The position numbers and the translations under genes are program-made. The notes under the pieces were generated by a model that worked only from the letters and a program-made list of their open reading frames with translations, was not told where the DNA came from and ran no database searches. Below are positions 1 through 12,201 of a DNA stretch of 64,000 nt, one piece after another (the first letter of the stretch is position 1; each line of letters opens with the position of its first letter). Origin of the DNA: Epiperipatus broadwayi (lineage: Eukaryota; Onychophora; Udeonychophora; Euonychophora; Peripatidae); NCBI GenBank assembly GCA_028023455.1, contig JAQFVV010012402.1, positions 14,564,483-14,628,482 on the forward strand, read 5' to 3'.

Positions 1-186
1 AAGTCAGCCAGCTAGCCAAGGGTATTTAAAAAAAAAAGGATTAAGGTGATTCACACAAGAAGCTACTGAAAAATGTTAACCCATGGATAGTACTCTTCTA
101 ATTAAATTTGATAGACTGAGAAATGGATGGTCAACATCAATTTAATTTATTTTAACAGCAGATTAATGAGTGGGTAATTATAAACT

Positions 187-489
187 AAACATCACATGAT
201 CACTATTTCTTATGTTAACACATAACTGTTGTTAAAACAGGCAAAACTTTCCATACAATAGTGCCACCCAAAAGGTGGCTGCTGAAGGGTTGCATTAGAT
301 CCTAAGATCTAGGTGCAGTGCTCTCTGATCCAAAGCTCCTTACTGACAAAGGCCACAAGCCAGAAACTAGTCTGGGGATATTGGATGAGTAGGCACTAGA
401 TGGGGATTTTATGCACAAACCTTCTGGCATCCATTGATTACTCTGGTTGGCACTGAGTGGCACTACTTTATGGAGTGTTTTGCCTGTTT
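187..489 (-). mobile_element. Interspersed palindromic-family copy, internally deleted, with 12-bp target duplication
   Basis: A 303-bp copy that begins AAACATCACATGATC and ends GCCTGTTT, the two recurring termini of the family. It is flanked by the exact 12-bp direct repeat TAATTATAAACT (175-186 and 490-501). The left terminal arm runs into the body at about base 270, skipping most of one arm. The body carries the marker blocks AAAGGTGGCTGCTG and GATCCTAAGATCTAGGTGCA. It lies in the 3' flank of BBS8. Not coding. Orientation is assigned so that AAAACAGGC is the 5' end. Confidence 0.85.
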
Positions 490-501
490 TAATTATAAAC
501 T

Positions 502-2545
502 GTTTGTAAAGTGAACTTTATTACCATAACATAGTGAAACACAATTATAGACTCAATCAGTTATGTTTTATGTGTATAAGCTATTTTAGACTGTAAATGT
601 TTCAACAATAGAGCATGGGATTACTTTGAATAATCCATTCAGAGGGTAGATTTTTATATTTATTTCATTTATATATATATTATAACGGTCAGGGAAGATG
701 TGTAGAGTCTTACCATATTTGCCGTACAGGGTGCAACCAGGCATTTGGAACCTGGAAAATTTATATAGCAGGCAGATACATAAGTTAAGATTCAAAATTT
801 TTATATAGATTTTATTCTGACCATCAGCCCTAGTCACTAGCTCATGGAGACGCAGAGATTTAATATAAAACTTGCTTAAACAAAATATATTAATATTTTT
901 AAAAAAAATGAAATAAGCCACTGCCCGTAATTAACACACAAACATTTATTGACGCATATATAAATAAAATTGAGGAATAAAATTTATTATTTTAGATTGG
1001 CTATTAATTATAAATTTAAATTTTTATTTTAAACAATCCACACAGATGAATTTAATATTTTATTTTGAGTGTCGAGTATGAATAAACTATATAGATTGCA
1101 TTTGAAAAGAAAATATTCTATCCCTTATTTAACCTTTGGCCAAAAGTTCGCATTCAAACTAATGCCAATCTATCTGATATATCGATGTATTCAATGCAGC
1201 ACGAATATGACGACACAATACCATACTGTTAGGAATGCACATCTGAACAGTATGGTTTAGAAGACATTGACTCTTGTCCAATACAGGAATACTACATCTG
1301 TCTGGCGAGAAGAACAATAAAAAAACTCCATAGGAAGGAACTGCGTTTTCCGTCTTACTATCCCATTTCATAGGCTAAAAGGGGTGATCCAAGGAGCAGG
1401 GAATACTGTCTGCTTCCGATAGTCAGTGAGATATGGGACTTATTTTGCCCAAGTGCAGTGTATAATATGATCCTGCCCATAGTGGACCTCATGCTATGTT
1501 TACTAATTACAATCGATTAACCCAATTTAACTACGAAACAAATAACCTAAGATTAACCCTCCCTTAATTAATATAACTTTACAAATCTATGCAGCCATTC
1601 ACACCGACTTAAATTTAACATTTATATAATTTAGTCAATAAATTTCAATTAAAAAAATTAAAAAAAATGGAAATGATTAAATTAGCAAACTCAAATGTAT
1701 AAAACTTAAACATTAATAATGGATTTGAAAAGTCAGATTAAAGTTCATTTTAAAAAAATTAGGTTTAGCTTGTCAAATCTTGAAATTTCTTAAGTATTAT
1801 TATTATTATTTTTTTAATTTTTCAGTTCATATCTTACAATAGAAGAGTCCAGTTCCTGGTGTCAATTCCTATGAAGTCTTTATTTGAAGACCGGTTTATC
1901 TGAAGGTGGCCTTAGCTGGTTCAATCCGGGTATTACCGTTCATAATTCAAGTCATTTCCTTTGAAATAAAAGAGAGGGTGACAAGTGCGTCTTATCACCC
2001 TTCTCAAAAAAAATCCTAAGCTGGAACTGCCCTTAATTTCAATATTTTACTTTTTATACAAATCGTCCGGATTCACTGAACAATCAATCATTTTCATTAG
2101 GGTCCGAGCGTTGGTTTCTGCTTCTATTGGACATTCTGCTTCAGAGTGGGAAACAATCTTTAATTTTTATCTATATCTTTCATCTGATTTTTTAATTCTA
2201 TAAGATCCCCAAGGGCTAGTTTGCTTTTCTATAATTAATAACACAATCATTTCCATTTTGAGATTTCAGGAATTAATTAATACCTGTTTCTATTTTTACT
2301 TATGTTACTTTTTACTAAAATATTTTATATTTAGATCTTTTATCTTTTTTTATAAAAAAGTACGTTCAAATACTTTTTTTTATTATTTAAAAAAAAAATA
2401 CTTTTAAAGTTTTGCATCTGTGCGAATATATATACGCTTAACAACTCTTTAATTTTTTAGCATTTAGTTTTTATTTATGCATTTAAGTTTTTATTTTAAT
2501 TTTAAATTGATGTAACGGCATATTATATACCATTACTATATATAT
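502..2545. other. Gene-free AT-rich 3' flank
   Basis: No coding feature is supported. Open frames here are short, low-complexity and without family motifs. There are an ATT microsatellite near 1795-1810, long A/T runs (1650-1670, 2340-2400), and a slightly GC-richer block at about 1200-1500 that could be an old repeat fragment but shows no termini. Confidence 0.5.
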
Positions 2546-4290
2546 GATCAATAGATGGCATTTTACCAAAAACACCGACCAAGCGTACGTTTGTTTACAT
2601 AAACGACAAAAGAGTCAGAATTCACTATCTCTTTCATTTTGCCCACCCTCAGATCAGCTGATTTTGAGCTAATTTGCTATCATCAGTGAAAGATAGAGCT
2701 AGAAACTAGATCTAAACACTGGCTCAAGTTTATGCAAAAAGTTTCTATCAGTTTGCAAGCATGAAATTTTTCAGACCGTGTCTTCAAACTCAGCCTAACA
2801 AGCCAGATAGCTATATGGGTCTGATCTCAGTTCAGTTTCACCATATAGTCAAAGCCTCTGCAATATATATCATTGCAAAAACCTTTAAAGGTACATTTAT
2901 GAAAAAACAAAAACAAGTTATAATCACATTAACTTGCTGTCGCTTGTATTTATGATCAATAGATGGTGTTTTATCAAAAACACTGACCAAGCGTACGTTT
3001 GTTTACATAAACGACAAAAGAGTCAGAATTCACTATCTTTCATTTTGCCCACCCTCAGATCAGCTGATTTCAAGCTAATTTGCTATCATCAGTGAAAGAT
3101 AGAGCTAGAAACTAGATCTAAACACTGACTCCAAGTGTTTATGCAAAAAGTTTCTATCAGTTTGCAAGCATGAACTTTTTCAGACTGGTAAAGTCTTCAA
3201 ACTCAGCCTAACAAGCCAGATAGCTATATGGGTCTGATCTCGGTTCAGTTTCACCACATAGTCAAAGCCTCTGCAATATATATCATTGCAAAAAACCTTT
3301 AAAGGTACATTTATGAAAAAACAAAAACAAGTTATAATCACGTTAACTTGCTGTCGCTTGTATTTATGATCAATAGATGGCGTTTTACCAAACCACCAAC
3401 CAAGCGTACGTTTGTTTACATAAACGACAAAAGAGTCAGAATTCACTATCTCTCTCATTTTGCCCACCTTCAGATCAGCTGATTTCAAGCTAATTTGCTA
3501 CCATCAGTGAAAGATAGAGCTAGAAACTAGATCTAAACACTGACTCCATATAGCTATCTGGCTTGTTAGGCTGAGTTTGAAGACTTTACCGGTCTGAAAA
3601 ATTTCATGCTTGCAAACTGATAGAAACTTTTTGCATAAACACTTGGAATCAGTGTTTAGATCTAGTTTCTAGCTCTATCTTTCACTGATGATAGCAAATT
3701 AGCTTGATATCAGCTGATTTAAGGGTGGGCAAAATGAGATAGTGAATTCTGACTCTTTTGTCATTTATGTAAACAAACGTACACTTTGTCGGCGTTTTTG
3801 GTAAAATGCCATCTATTGATCATAAATACAAGCGACAGCAAGTTAACGTGATTATAACTTGTTTTTGTTTTTTCATAAATGTACCTTTAAAGGTTTTTCC
3901 AATGATATATATTGCAGAGGCTCTGACTATGTGGTGAAACTGAACTGAGATCAGACCCATATAGCTATCTGGCTTGTTAGGCTGAGTTTGAAAACTTTAC
4001 CAGTCTGAAAAATTTCATGCTTGCAAACTGATAGAAACTTTTTGCATAAACACTTGGAGTCAGTGTTTAGATCTAGTTTCTAGCTCTATCTTTCACTGAT
4101 GATAGCAAATTAGCTTGAAATCAGCTGATCTGAGGGTGGGCAAAATGAAAGAGATAGTGAATTCTGACTCTTTTGTCGTTTATGTAAACAAACGTATGCT
4201 TGGTTGGTGTTTTTGGTAAAATGCCATCTATTGATCATAAATACAAGTGACAGCAAGTTAACGTGATTATAACTTGTTTTTGTTTTTTCA
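2546..4290. repeat. Inverted array of a ~410-bp repeat (two full plus partial copies, then reversed copies)
   Basis: Units starting GATCAATAGATGG begin at 2546, 2954 and 3368 (periods 408 and 414). The third unit is cut at about 3546. From 3547 the same unit runs in reverse complement: a partial copy to 3821, a nearly full copy to 4236, and a fragment to about 4290. Copies are highly similar to each other (landmarks CAAGCGTACGTTTG, AGCTAGAAACTAGATCT, TATGGGTCTGATCTCAG). The array can fold into a hairpin with a loop of roughly 100 bases (about 3547-3644). Open frames inside are by-products of the repeat and show no known domain. Confidence 0.9.
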
Positions 4291-5941
4291 TATATATATA
4301 TTATCTTTGTTATACATGTATGCAGAATTTTGGGTTCACAAATGTGAAATGATCAATCTTTGAGAGATAATAGCAGGTTAAGTTCAAGTTAAAATATGCC
4401 CGTAAGACACAAAGACTTATGCTGTTATTACTGAACGTAAAAGCAAAATAGATGGACATAAGACACAAAGATACTTATGCCGTCATTTAGTGGTTAAGAT
4501 TAATTTATTTAACATTAATAGTGTAGAGGTTTTGGGTTAAGCTATATACAGATAACTCATTATTAGAATATGTCTAGTTTTTCATTCCTATTCGGGCAGC
4601 AAGGCATCTAGAACGTTGAATCCTAGTTGTGTCATAGGATTGTGGAGGGTGTATTTTCATCAGGAAAGATAATTATAAAGTTAGAATAAGGGTATTGTTA
4701 AACAACTGGTAAGCAATTGTTTTAATCTGAAGATATTTTATTTTATAATAAAATCATATCAGATTGCAGTTAGATGTGATAGGGAAGGGAAATAGAAAAT
4801 GTATAGTAAACAAAATTGTTTATTCATACTTGCGTGTCTCTCTGGTTATTTTAATATATAACTATAATATTGAAAACAATTTCATTTCATCCTCTGGAGA
4901 AAGAGTTTACCGGAATTATTAGAGTTCATGAAAGATTACACTAGAAAAAGACATATAATTTTCTTTGGTCTAGTGCTAGGCTATCAACCTAGTGATGCTT
5001 TTGTATCTGCTACTATAATCTAAGTAGTTTGGTAGTTCTAAAGTGTTTTGTACCATCACAGTATATTATTATGTAATAACAGAACTTAATTAACTATTTA
5101 ATTAGTTTTTCTTTTCAAAAGAATTTGGAGATGTTAATCTTATTTTTCATTTTCCAAACATCTATTTATCCAGGAGTTTGCAAATGAGGAATTGCCCATT
5201 ACCCAATTTTGCCATTTTCTCTCTTCTCTATATCCTTTCCTATTAATATTACCACTGTTTTTCAAATTTTCAATATCATTGTTTTAATTCTTGCAATAGA
5301 ATATCTTAATATTTTATATCACATCAAAGTTGGTTGCTCTATCAATCGACAATTTTTTTAAATTTTTCACAAATCAAAACACATACGAAGAGACATGTAA
5401 CACAGAGATATAAACATCCATTTGTCATCTTAAGACCTGGATTTAAAATTCAGACTGGCTGATCAGTGAAATTTTTTTAGGTCATATCAGGCTTAAAATT
5501 TTTCATTCAGATAATCAGTTCATAGTAATCAAGTGACTCATAGCATTGGTTAGTAAAAAAAAATGTAATTATTATTAGTAGTTAAAGCATAAAGGTTCCA
5601 GGTTATTGTATAGGTTACGCAGTTATACAGACTTTAACATATAATTTCACCACACTATAGGAAGTACTGTGAGTGTTTAGTTCATGGATTATTTTTATCT
5701 ATTAATATATCAAATGCCTTCACTCTAATTATTATTCCTCAATTACTTGTCACAAGTCAATATGTTTCACATTTTCATCATTAAAAGATGTTCCAATATA
5801 AAATTTGGTGTGACTTTTTTTATTTATTTATTGTTATTTTATAGGATATATGATATTTCTCCTGCGCTCTGCAATAAAAATATTAATCAATAGCATACTA
5901 ACATAATTCAATAATATATATATATATATATATATCATAAT
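4291..5941. other. Gene-free AT-rich 3' flank
   Basis: I see no exons, RNA genes or clear transposon termini. A (TA)n microsatellite lies at about 5913-5935, close to the candidate poly(A) site of BBS8. Confidence 0.45.
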
Positions 5942-5947
5942 TTTATT
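5942..5947 (-). promoter_or_regulatory. Candidate polyadenylation signal of BBS8 (AATAAA)
   Basis: An AATAAA hexamer on the minus strand about 140 nt after the BBS8 stop, followed by an AT dinucleotide run. In sequence this AT-rich the hexamer is expected often by chance, and further copies lie downstream, so the real 3' end is not determined. Confidence 0.3.
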
Positions 5948-6086
5948 AATATTTGTTATTTATAGCTATACAATAAAAATATATTCAGAAAACTGATCAA
6001 CAGTATTTACTGAAAATCATAAAATATGCTGTACACTTCATTCATATTCTTACAGAAAAGATTCTAATTCCCATAAAATGTCATAA

Positions 6087-6203
6087 TCAAAGAACTGAAA
6101 AATGTTCTTTATGTTTTTTATTCAATATTTGAGAATCCACATGATCGGGAAATATTTCCAAAGACTTCTGAGATGAAATATAACTTGTCTGTAAATCTCC
6201 AAT
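6087..6203 (-). CDS. BBS8: BBS8 terminal exon with stop codon
   Basis: The last coding exon, 38 codons plus TGA (6087-6089), beginning IGDLQTSYISSQKSLEIF, continuing PDHVDSQ and ending in a basic tail that closes HFSVL. The vertebrate protein ends in a similar -HFAML, so the C terminus is full length. The acceptor ends CTTTTAG (AG at 6204-6205). The preceding intron is about 20.2 kb and contains the minus-strand LTR element and both hAT relics. The frame continues exactly from the ADK of the previous exon. Confidence 0.92.
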   Translation of the reverse strand: MGDLQTSYISSQKSLEIFPDHVDSQILNKKHKEHFSVL

Positions 6204-6538
6204 CTAAAAGTATATATATATATAAATTCTGTTAAAGTGAATATGCTAGCCAAGAGGTATAAAACTAATAAGAGTAGTAGGCAAAATAGTAAATACTATT
6301 GAAAATTTCTAAAAAATCAATTACTAGAATAGTCAGATAAAGGAATAGTAATATATGGCAAAAATTATATGTATTAATGTTTTATGCTAAAAAAACAAAA
6401 GCTGCTATATATCAAATAATTTTTTTATGAATAAAAAAATTATCTTATTATATTAATTTTGTATAAATACAACAAAAATTTTAATGTTTTTCTGTTACAA
6501 TAAATAAAAATATCCAATAATTAATATATCATCATATT

Positions 6539-6705
6539 GAGCCAATAAACATCACATGATCACCATTTCTTATGCTTGCTTATAACTGTTATTAAAACAG
6601 GCAAAACTCTCCATACAGTATTGCCACTCACTGCCTTCTGGCATCCATTGATTACTCTGGCTTGCACTGAGTGGCAATACTGCATGGAGAGTTTTGTCTG
6701 TTTTA
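6539..6705 (-). mobile_element. Short interspersed palindromic-family copy with 13-bp target duplication
   Basis: A 167-bp deleted copy, from GAGCCAATAAACATCACATG to GTCTGTTTTA, flanked by the exact direct repeat ATATCATCATATT (6526-6538 and 6706-6718). Its two arms (around ACTCTCCATACAGTATTGCC and its reverse complement at about 6680-6700) are inverted repeats separated by a short middle, so the copy is nearly a pure hairpin. It lies just inside the last BBS8 intron, about 320 bp from the terminal exon. Confidence 0.85.
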
Positions 6706-6718
6706 ATATCATCATATT

Positions 6719-7262
6719 TAAAACTAACTAGTTTTTGGCAAGGAGAAATGATATATGCATAAAATACTATTAGTTTATCACGCATATTACTTTCAGGCTA
6801 AATACTGTTATAAAATTTACTTTTATGAATAAATATACACATATATGTACATAGATGAGTCATATTCACCATAGTCTCAGAATCCATGATTGTAAAATTC
6901 TATTAAGTGAGATATAATGAATTAATAATACTCTGGCTTTTTTTTGTCATGTAACGCAATGAGACGGAGTTCCAGCACTTTTTTTAATGTATTTTTAATG
7001 TTTCAAACATAATCAAATGAAACGATATCGCATGTACATAATTACATTCCATATTTATATAATTCGAATAAATAAAAAAATATGGTGTTTTTCAATCAGA
7101 TGAAATATGGATGAATTCGAAATTGGTGCTCTCATGTAGTGAGAAGTGAACTTGCCCACATCTATATTGGTCACTTGCGGTTAATGAGTAATTACAGCAA
7201 CTCATGCAGCCAATAACATCTGAAGTTTATGAATGAATGCACCTGCATAGCGGTCGACAATG
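6719..7262. other. Gene-free intron sequence
   Basis: Part of the last BBS8 intron. I see nothing in it beyond A/T runs. It directly abuts the 3' LTR of the minus-strand retrotransposon. Confidence 0.45.
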
Positions 7263-7267
7263 TGTGG

Positions 7268-8176
7268 TGCTATGTATCTGCTAACAAGAAAATGTAACAC
7301 TTCAAAGCCAAATACGATAACTGGGAATTAAAATAAATTCAAAAATCCAATATAAAGAAAATTACTTATTTACTGAATAAACAGACAGAATATATAACAT
7401 CACTATGCAATCCATATTAATTGAAACAGTTAGAATTCAATCTCAATACTATTTTGTACATTTATACATATAGATGTATTTCACTAGAGACAGTTCTAAT
7501 TTTCTCAGTTCACAATATTAATTAAACAAGTCATATTATTCTCCGGTAGTAATTTCTCTTCACAGGTGTATAAAAAATAATAAGACCAGGGTGATCTGTA
7601 TGGAATCCTAATTAGCTCATTAATCTTCAGGTAACTGGTACTTAGGATAAGAAACTCTTCGATGACTACGGGTTAACATGGCAATTTTTTTTCAGCTAAC
7701 TGCTTGACGATAGAGACATCTTCCCTGAAGAATAAAAATGCAGAACTCTTGTAGCCAAAATTTCTTCCTATTTATATCACTGCATTTTTTTTTTTATCTT
7801 GTCTTTGCAATAAATCTTGACTTAACAGATTTAATTAGTATATTTTAATTCAATCACAACAAAATCTTTCCTGTTTTTAAATTACCATTTTTTCTTACCA
7901 TTATTATTTCATTAATTAACTGAACAGGACTTTAGCATTTCAACATTCCATAATTAATTATTTCTTATTCAACAAATGACTATACTTTTGTTTTTATTTC
8001 TTTAAGCAATCTTTTTCTATAACTATTTCTTATCTTTCCTTCTGGAGTACTTTATTTTTTCTTTGTAGGCAATATGATTTCCAACTTATATGTTTCCAGC
8101 GATTACAATTTATATTGTACAATTCTTTTTCTAATTTCAATTACACACTAACTTCTCTTCTTATATAAATATAACA
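7268..8176 (-). repeat. 3' LTR of retrotransposon A
   Basis: A 909-bp LTR, co-linear with the copy at 11921-13016 along its whole length. Differences are mainly point changes and small indels. It ends at the TGTGG target duplication on its low-coordinate side and at the polypurine tract on the other. Confidence 0.93.
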
Positions 8177-8238
8177 CTCCTTCCCCATTCCAGAAGAATA
8201 CCCTTTACATGTTTTACACATAATCTAATTTTTTCAGC

Positions 8239-9140
8239 TTATGTTTCTCCTGTACTGGGTAATTTACTTCCTGTATTTGTTGCCATTTCACTCTTAGTGT
8301 AGAATTCCATTGAGTTCAGTTCTTTTCTTTTTTCATTTCTGATTTCTATACATTCCGTCACATTTGGTTCAACTTTCACTTCTAGTTTTAATTCTAATGG
8401 TGATAAAATCTGTGTGTTGTTTTCTTCACATCTCATCAAATGATTTATGTGGCTAGTATACTTAACATTCTGACCTTGAATTACACAAATTTTGTTCACT
8501 ATTATCTTATCAATCATTCCTTTCATCATGTACCCATACTCTATCTCCAATACTAAAGTTTGTAGGTTTTATATTACCCAATGAATCCTTTTTTGTTGGT
8601 TGCATAAGAACAATTCTGCCACTAATTGTTCTGTTGCTGTGGATGTATTCGAATGTTGGCCCAGCATTATTTCTGGTGATCATCACTTTTTGCAGATCCG
8701 ATATCTTTGTCTTCAATAAACTTTTCTTCACTTGTACTGCTTTTTTTTGCCTGTCCGTTCAACTCTAGATGGTATGGTGGTATCAGAATATTGTTAGTAC
8801 CCTTACTTTCAAAGTATTTTTGCATTCTGTGTTCCCTGAAACCTGCTCCATTGTTGGACATGATGATTTTGAGAAAAACCATGTAATAAAAAAAATCTTA
8901 TTACAACATTTAATAATTTCATCTGTATCAGTATTATTTACTATAAAGCATTCAATCCACTTTGAAAAAGTATCAATCATTATCAACAATATTTTTCCCT
9001 TTATTGGTCCTGCAAGATCAATGTGCACCCTTAACATTTCTTTACAAATTTTTCAATTTCTGCATTAATTCCAGGCCACTAGACATAACTACATGCTAGT
9101 GCTTTAGCTCATACCACACTTGGATGACCTTCATGCAGTA
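8239..9140 (-). pseudogene. Integrase region of retrotransposon A (inactive)
   Basis: Broken frames carry the integrase in order. First comes a zinc-binding remnant (LHEGHP near 9120-9150, then a WPGINAEIEKFVKKC-like stretch near 9040-9085). The core follows, with VHIDLAGPIKGK and IDTFSKW (8783-9037). The second catalytic motif is SNNG in place of the usual SDNG, and the third reads NGQAKK where NGQAER is typical (8667-8882), so two of the three acidic residues are lost. A C-terminal FSIGDRVWV motif lies in the frame at 8510-8731. At least two frameshifts separate these blocks. The tail at 8239-8550 is acidic linker-like sequence of no known domain. Confidence 0.85.
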
Positions 9141-9451
9141 CTTTTAAAACTATTTATTTCCCAGAAGTAAGTATCACTATTCTATCCCAAAAAATTATAC
9201 AATCATTACACATTGATAACTTATCTCTGTTAATCCAAAACCCTTGTGCAAGATACAAAAGCTTTTTGTTTGGCCAACCTGGCCTAATCTACTTTTCTAA
9301 AATTTTATATCCCTTATCTTCTTTAGTCCATCTACCTACTATCCAACTGTTTAATGTTTTCAATTTCATCACATCTATGTGAATTACCTTTACCTCATTT
9401 GATACAGAGTCATGTCTATCTGGATAATGCATCTATATAAATTATTTCTTT

Positions 9452-9912
9452 TCATTTTTTAAACATTAATTCATAATCATAACCCGTTAAAATATTACAC
9501 CATCGCAACATTCTCAGGCTTAAATGTTCAGGAACTATACGATTATGAGTAAAAATACCTAGCAAAGGCTTATGATTTGTCACTATTGTAAATGCTCTTC
9601 TGAAAATGTATTGGTGGAACTTTTTCAATGAAAAAATTATCGCCAATGCCTCTTTGTCAATTTGACTATAGTTTCCACTTTTGACAACATGCACGAGGCA
9701 TATGCTATTGGCTGCTCCCCATTTTCCATTGTATGTGATAGAACTGCACCAACACCCCAATCTGAAGTATCAGTTATAATTTGAAGTGGCTGATTATTGT
9801 TAAAGTGCACTAACAACTTATCAGACAGCAACAGCGCCTTTGCCTTTTCAAAAGCTATATCTTGTTTCTCAGCCGACTCCCATTTTTGGTTCTTTTTTAA
9901 TAACTTGTACAA
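9452..9912 (-). pseudogene. RNase H region of retrotransposon A (frameshifted)
   Basis: Two overlapping frames together cover the RNase H-like domain downstream of the reverse transcriptase. YKLLKKNQKWESAEKQDIAF is the connection segment. IITDTSDWGVGAVLSH carries the first catalytic Asp (TDTSDWG, usually TDAS). IAYASCMLSK follows. After a frameshift near 9640-9760 come the EALAIIFSLKKFHQYIF helix and VTNHKPLL. The final LTGYDYELMFKK matches the usual YDYxIxYxxG end. Family assignment is from motif order. Confidence 0.88.
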
Positions 9913-10149
9913 AGACTAAATGACTCAAAAAATTTAATTGAACCCAGAAAAGCCAGTAATTGCTTTACATTTTTTGGCTTATCAGCCTTTTTAACAGCCC
10001 TCCCTTTTTCAGGAAAAGGCCGCTTGCCTTTTTCTAAAATGATATGCCCGAGAAAAACAATCCATCAGTTTTCCACACTGATTTTTTGGCATTTAATTTA
10101 ACCCCCACTCTATTTAGCCCTTTGCAAACTTTCTTACCCTTTTGCATAA

Positions 10150-10650
10150 CGAATTGAGTGACTCTGTAGAAATCAGTATTCCAAACAATGTAAAATGTTA
10201 TTTATTTTTTCTTGGAGAATATTAGGAGCAGTAGTAACTTCGGATGCTAATTTGTTACATTTAAACAGATCAAATGGCACCATTAGTGTTAGCATTTGTG
10301 CCATTCTTTCTGTCACTGCAATTTGATGGTACATTGAATTTAAATCCAGCTTTGCAATGCTGCCAGTACTTTTCTTACTTTTGACACTCGGTATGCCCCT
10401 TATTTAAAAATCTATTCACTGTAACTCTATAATTCCCACAAAATCTGATTTGTTCATTAGGTTTCATTATAACTACTATAGGGATGGCCCATTTTGAAAA
10501 CTCTACTGGTATCAATACTCCATTTTCAACTAAAACCTGAAGTTTTTCTTCCACTTTGGCACATTGTGCAAATGGTATCTTTCTAGGTTTACATATTATT
10601 GGAATTGCATTCGCCACTAACTCCACATCCACTGGTTTGGTACTGACCAA
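10150..10650 (-). pseudogene. Reverse transcriptase region of retrotransposon A (truncated)
   Basis: The frame at 10375-10650 has the start of a Ty3/Gypsy reverse transcriptase: KVEEKLQVLVENGVLIPVEF, SKWAIPIVVIMKPN and IRFCGNYRVTVNRFLNKG. Fragments of the middle of the domain follow out of frame (an APNI-type stretch near 10190-10240). I could not find the YxDD catalytic motif where it should fall, so that part is deleted or scrambled. Confidence 0.88.
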
Positions 10651-10689
10651 ACATAAATCATTTTCAAATAATTTAAAAAATTCTTTTAT

Positions 10690-10990
10690 TATTTCCTGTT
10701 CAATTGTAATATTTTTAATTATACTAATATTGATTCCAACTATCTCGAACCATTCACGCCCTATAATGGGACTAATCCCCGTTTCACTGGTACTTCTATT
10801 ATTCCCTTAATCTCTATCTCATTCCCACTTACATCTTGTGCCTTTATAAATAAATTTTTTATTCTCATATTATTTTTTCCCTAAACTTATTTTTTTCCAT
10901 AGTTCTTCATATATTAATGTGATCCCTGATCCACTATCTATCTCCATTTCTACTTCTCTTCTCCATATCTCGAGTTTTATCATGAACATG
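10690..10990 (-). pseudogene. Retropepsin-like protease region of retrotransposon A
   Basis: Reading the minus strand, EVEMEIDSGSGITLIYEE at about 10910-10970 has the aspartic protease active site (DSG where D[ST]G is required) with hydrophobic flanks. A downstream GREWFEIVGINISI stretch (about 10720-10770) matches the retropepsin C-terminal G-R-[ED]-W motif. Position between the zinc knuckles and the reverse transcriptase supports the call. Frames are interrupted. Confidence 0.75.
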
Positions 10991-11059
10991 TTTTCTACTA
11001 TTGTTTCATATTTTTAATTATCTAAATGCTGTTTGATTTCTTTTTCTGCCACTTTTTAT

Positions 11060-11220
11060 TTTAAGCACCATAATACTTCTGTACAGTTTCAGCTTTTGTT
11101 CATAGTTTCGCTAGATGCCCTCTAGCTTTACATCTGTAACATGATTCATTTTTCCATTTGCAAAGTGATGCAAAATGACCTTTTGCTCCGCAGAAAAAAT
11201 AAATAACTTTCCAATTTTTT
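11060..11220 (-). pseudogene. Gag zinc-knuckle pair of retrotransposon A (degenerate)
   Basis: Two adjacent CCHC-type knuckles are readable: FFCGAKGHFASLC, whose first Cys is replaced by an aromatic residue, and CYRCKARGHLAKL, whose last Cys codon position is now a stop. Both fail the CX2CX4HX4C pattern by one residue. The upstream gag portion (about 11220-11900) has no intact frame and is only inferred by position. Confidence 0.75.
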
Positions 11221-11904
11221 CCATTGCCAACTCAACATTCTTTGTTCTCATGTGCTCTCTGTTTTATACACTAGCATTTTTGAATCTTTCTTCACCTTAT
11301 TTTTGAATGCAAGAGCTTGTTCAACTACTAATTCATATGCTATTCCCTTCTTAATTGCACTTTCATATGTTAAATCTACTTCAGTAAATAAATTTTGCCA
11401 CAGCCTGTCATCTGCAATCCTCCCATAGTAACTAATCCTACAATACTTGGTCTACAAAATCTCCATAACTAGTTTTTTGGCAACTTTCTCAATGCTATGT
11501 CATACTCTTTTATAGTCCCTCCATATTGCATTCTATTTCTTAGTGTTAATCTGGCTATGCAACTATATGGTTTCAGACTAAAATGATCATTCAATTATTT
11601 CATCAGGTCCTCATACATAATTGACTCATTTATTGGTTGTTCAAAATATTTATAATATCCAATAACCTCATATCAGATCAGACATAAGAGAGCCGCTATT
11701 TTCCATTCTCTTTAATATCATTAAGTACAAAAAAATGTTCAATTTGCATAATATACAGTGGTCGTTCCACTGCATTACCTATATCAAACTGATATATTTG
11801 ATTGCCCCAAAAAACATTTTTGATTCTATGAAACACAATACTTTTACACCATCTACATTCTTGCCAAACATCCCTTTGTTACCTATAGTTAGGTTCAGAA
11901 TTTT

Positions 11905-11918
11905 TGATTTTGCCAACT
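11905..11918 (-). other. Possible primer binding site of retrotransposon A
   Basis: A few bases inside the 5' LTR end, the minus strand reads AAAGTTGGCAAAATC. TGGCAAAATC begins with the TGG expected for pairing with a tRNA 3' CCA end. The tRNA is not identified and the element is degenerate. Confidence 0.3.
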
Positions 11919-11937
11919 TTTGCTATGTATCTGCTAA

Positions 11938-12123
11938 CAATTAAATGAAACAGATCACAGCAAAATATGATAACTGGGAATTAAACAAATTCAAACATCC
12001 CCCAATATAATGAAAATTAAAACAGGCAAACAATTAAATGAAACAGATCACAGCAAAATATGATAACTGGGAATTAAACAAATTCAAACATCCCCCAATA
12101 TAATGAAAATTAAAACAGGCAAA
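11938..12123 (+). repeat. 93-bp tandem duplication inside the 5' LTR
   Basis: The 93-bp segment beginning CAATTAAATGAAACAGATC occurs twice head to tail with no visible difference. Each copy ends in AAAACAGGCAAA, the first bases of the nested insertion, so the duplication happened after that insertion. Confidence 0.9.
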
Positions 12124-12201
12124 ACTCTCCATACAATAGTGCCACTCAGTGCCAACCCAGAGTAGTTATGTGCTAGCATAATAAATGATGATCATGTGAT
12201 G
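12112..12201 (+). mobile_element. Nested 90-bp interspersed palindromic-family copy with 13-bp target duplication
   Basis: Runs from AAAACAGGCAAAACTCTCC to GATCATGTGATG and is flanked by the exact 13-bp repeat TATAATGAAAATT (12099-12111, 12202-12214). The partner LTR at the matching place has a single AATATAAAGAAAATTACT, showing the empty site. This fixes both termini and the duplication length of the family. Confidence 0.88.

Noticed and set aside
586-921. 111-residue minus-strand open frame
   Set aside because: Ile/Tyr/Lys/Asn-rich low-complexity translation of AT-rich DNA with no domain; expected by chance here.
2761-3488. Open frames at 2761-2955 and 3180-3488
   Set aside because: Both fall wholly inside the ~410-bp repeat array and differ between its copies; no domain.
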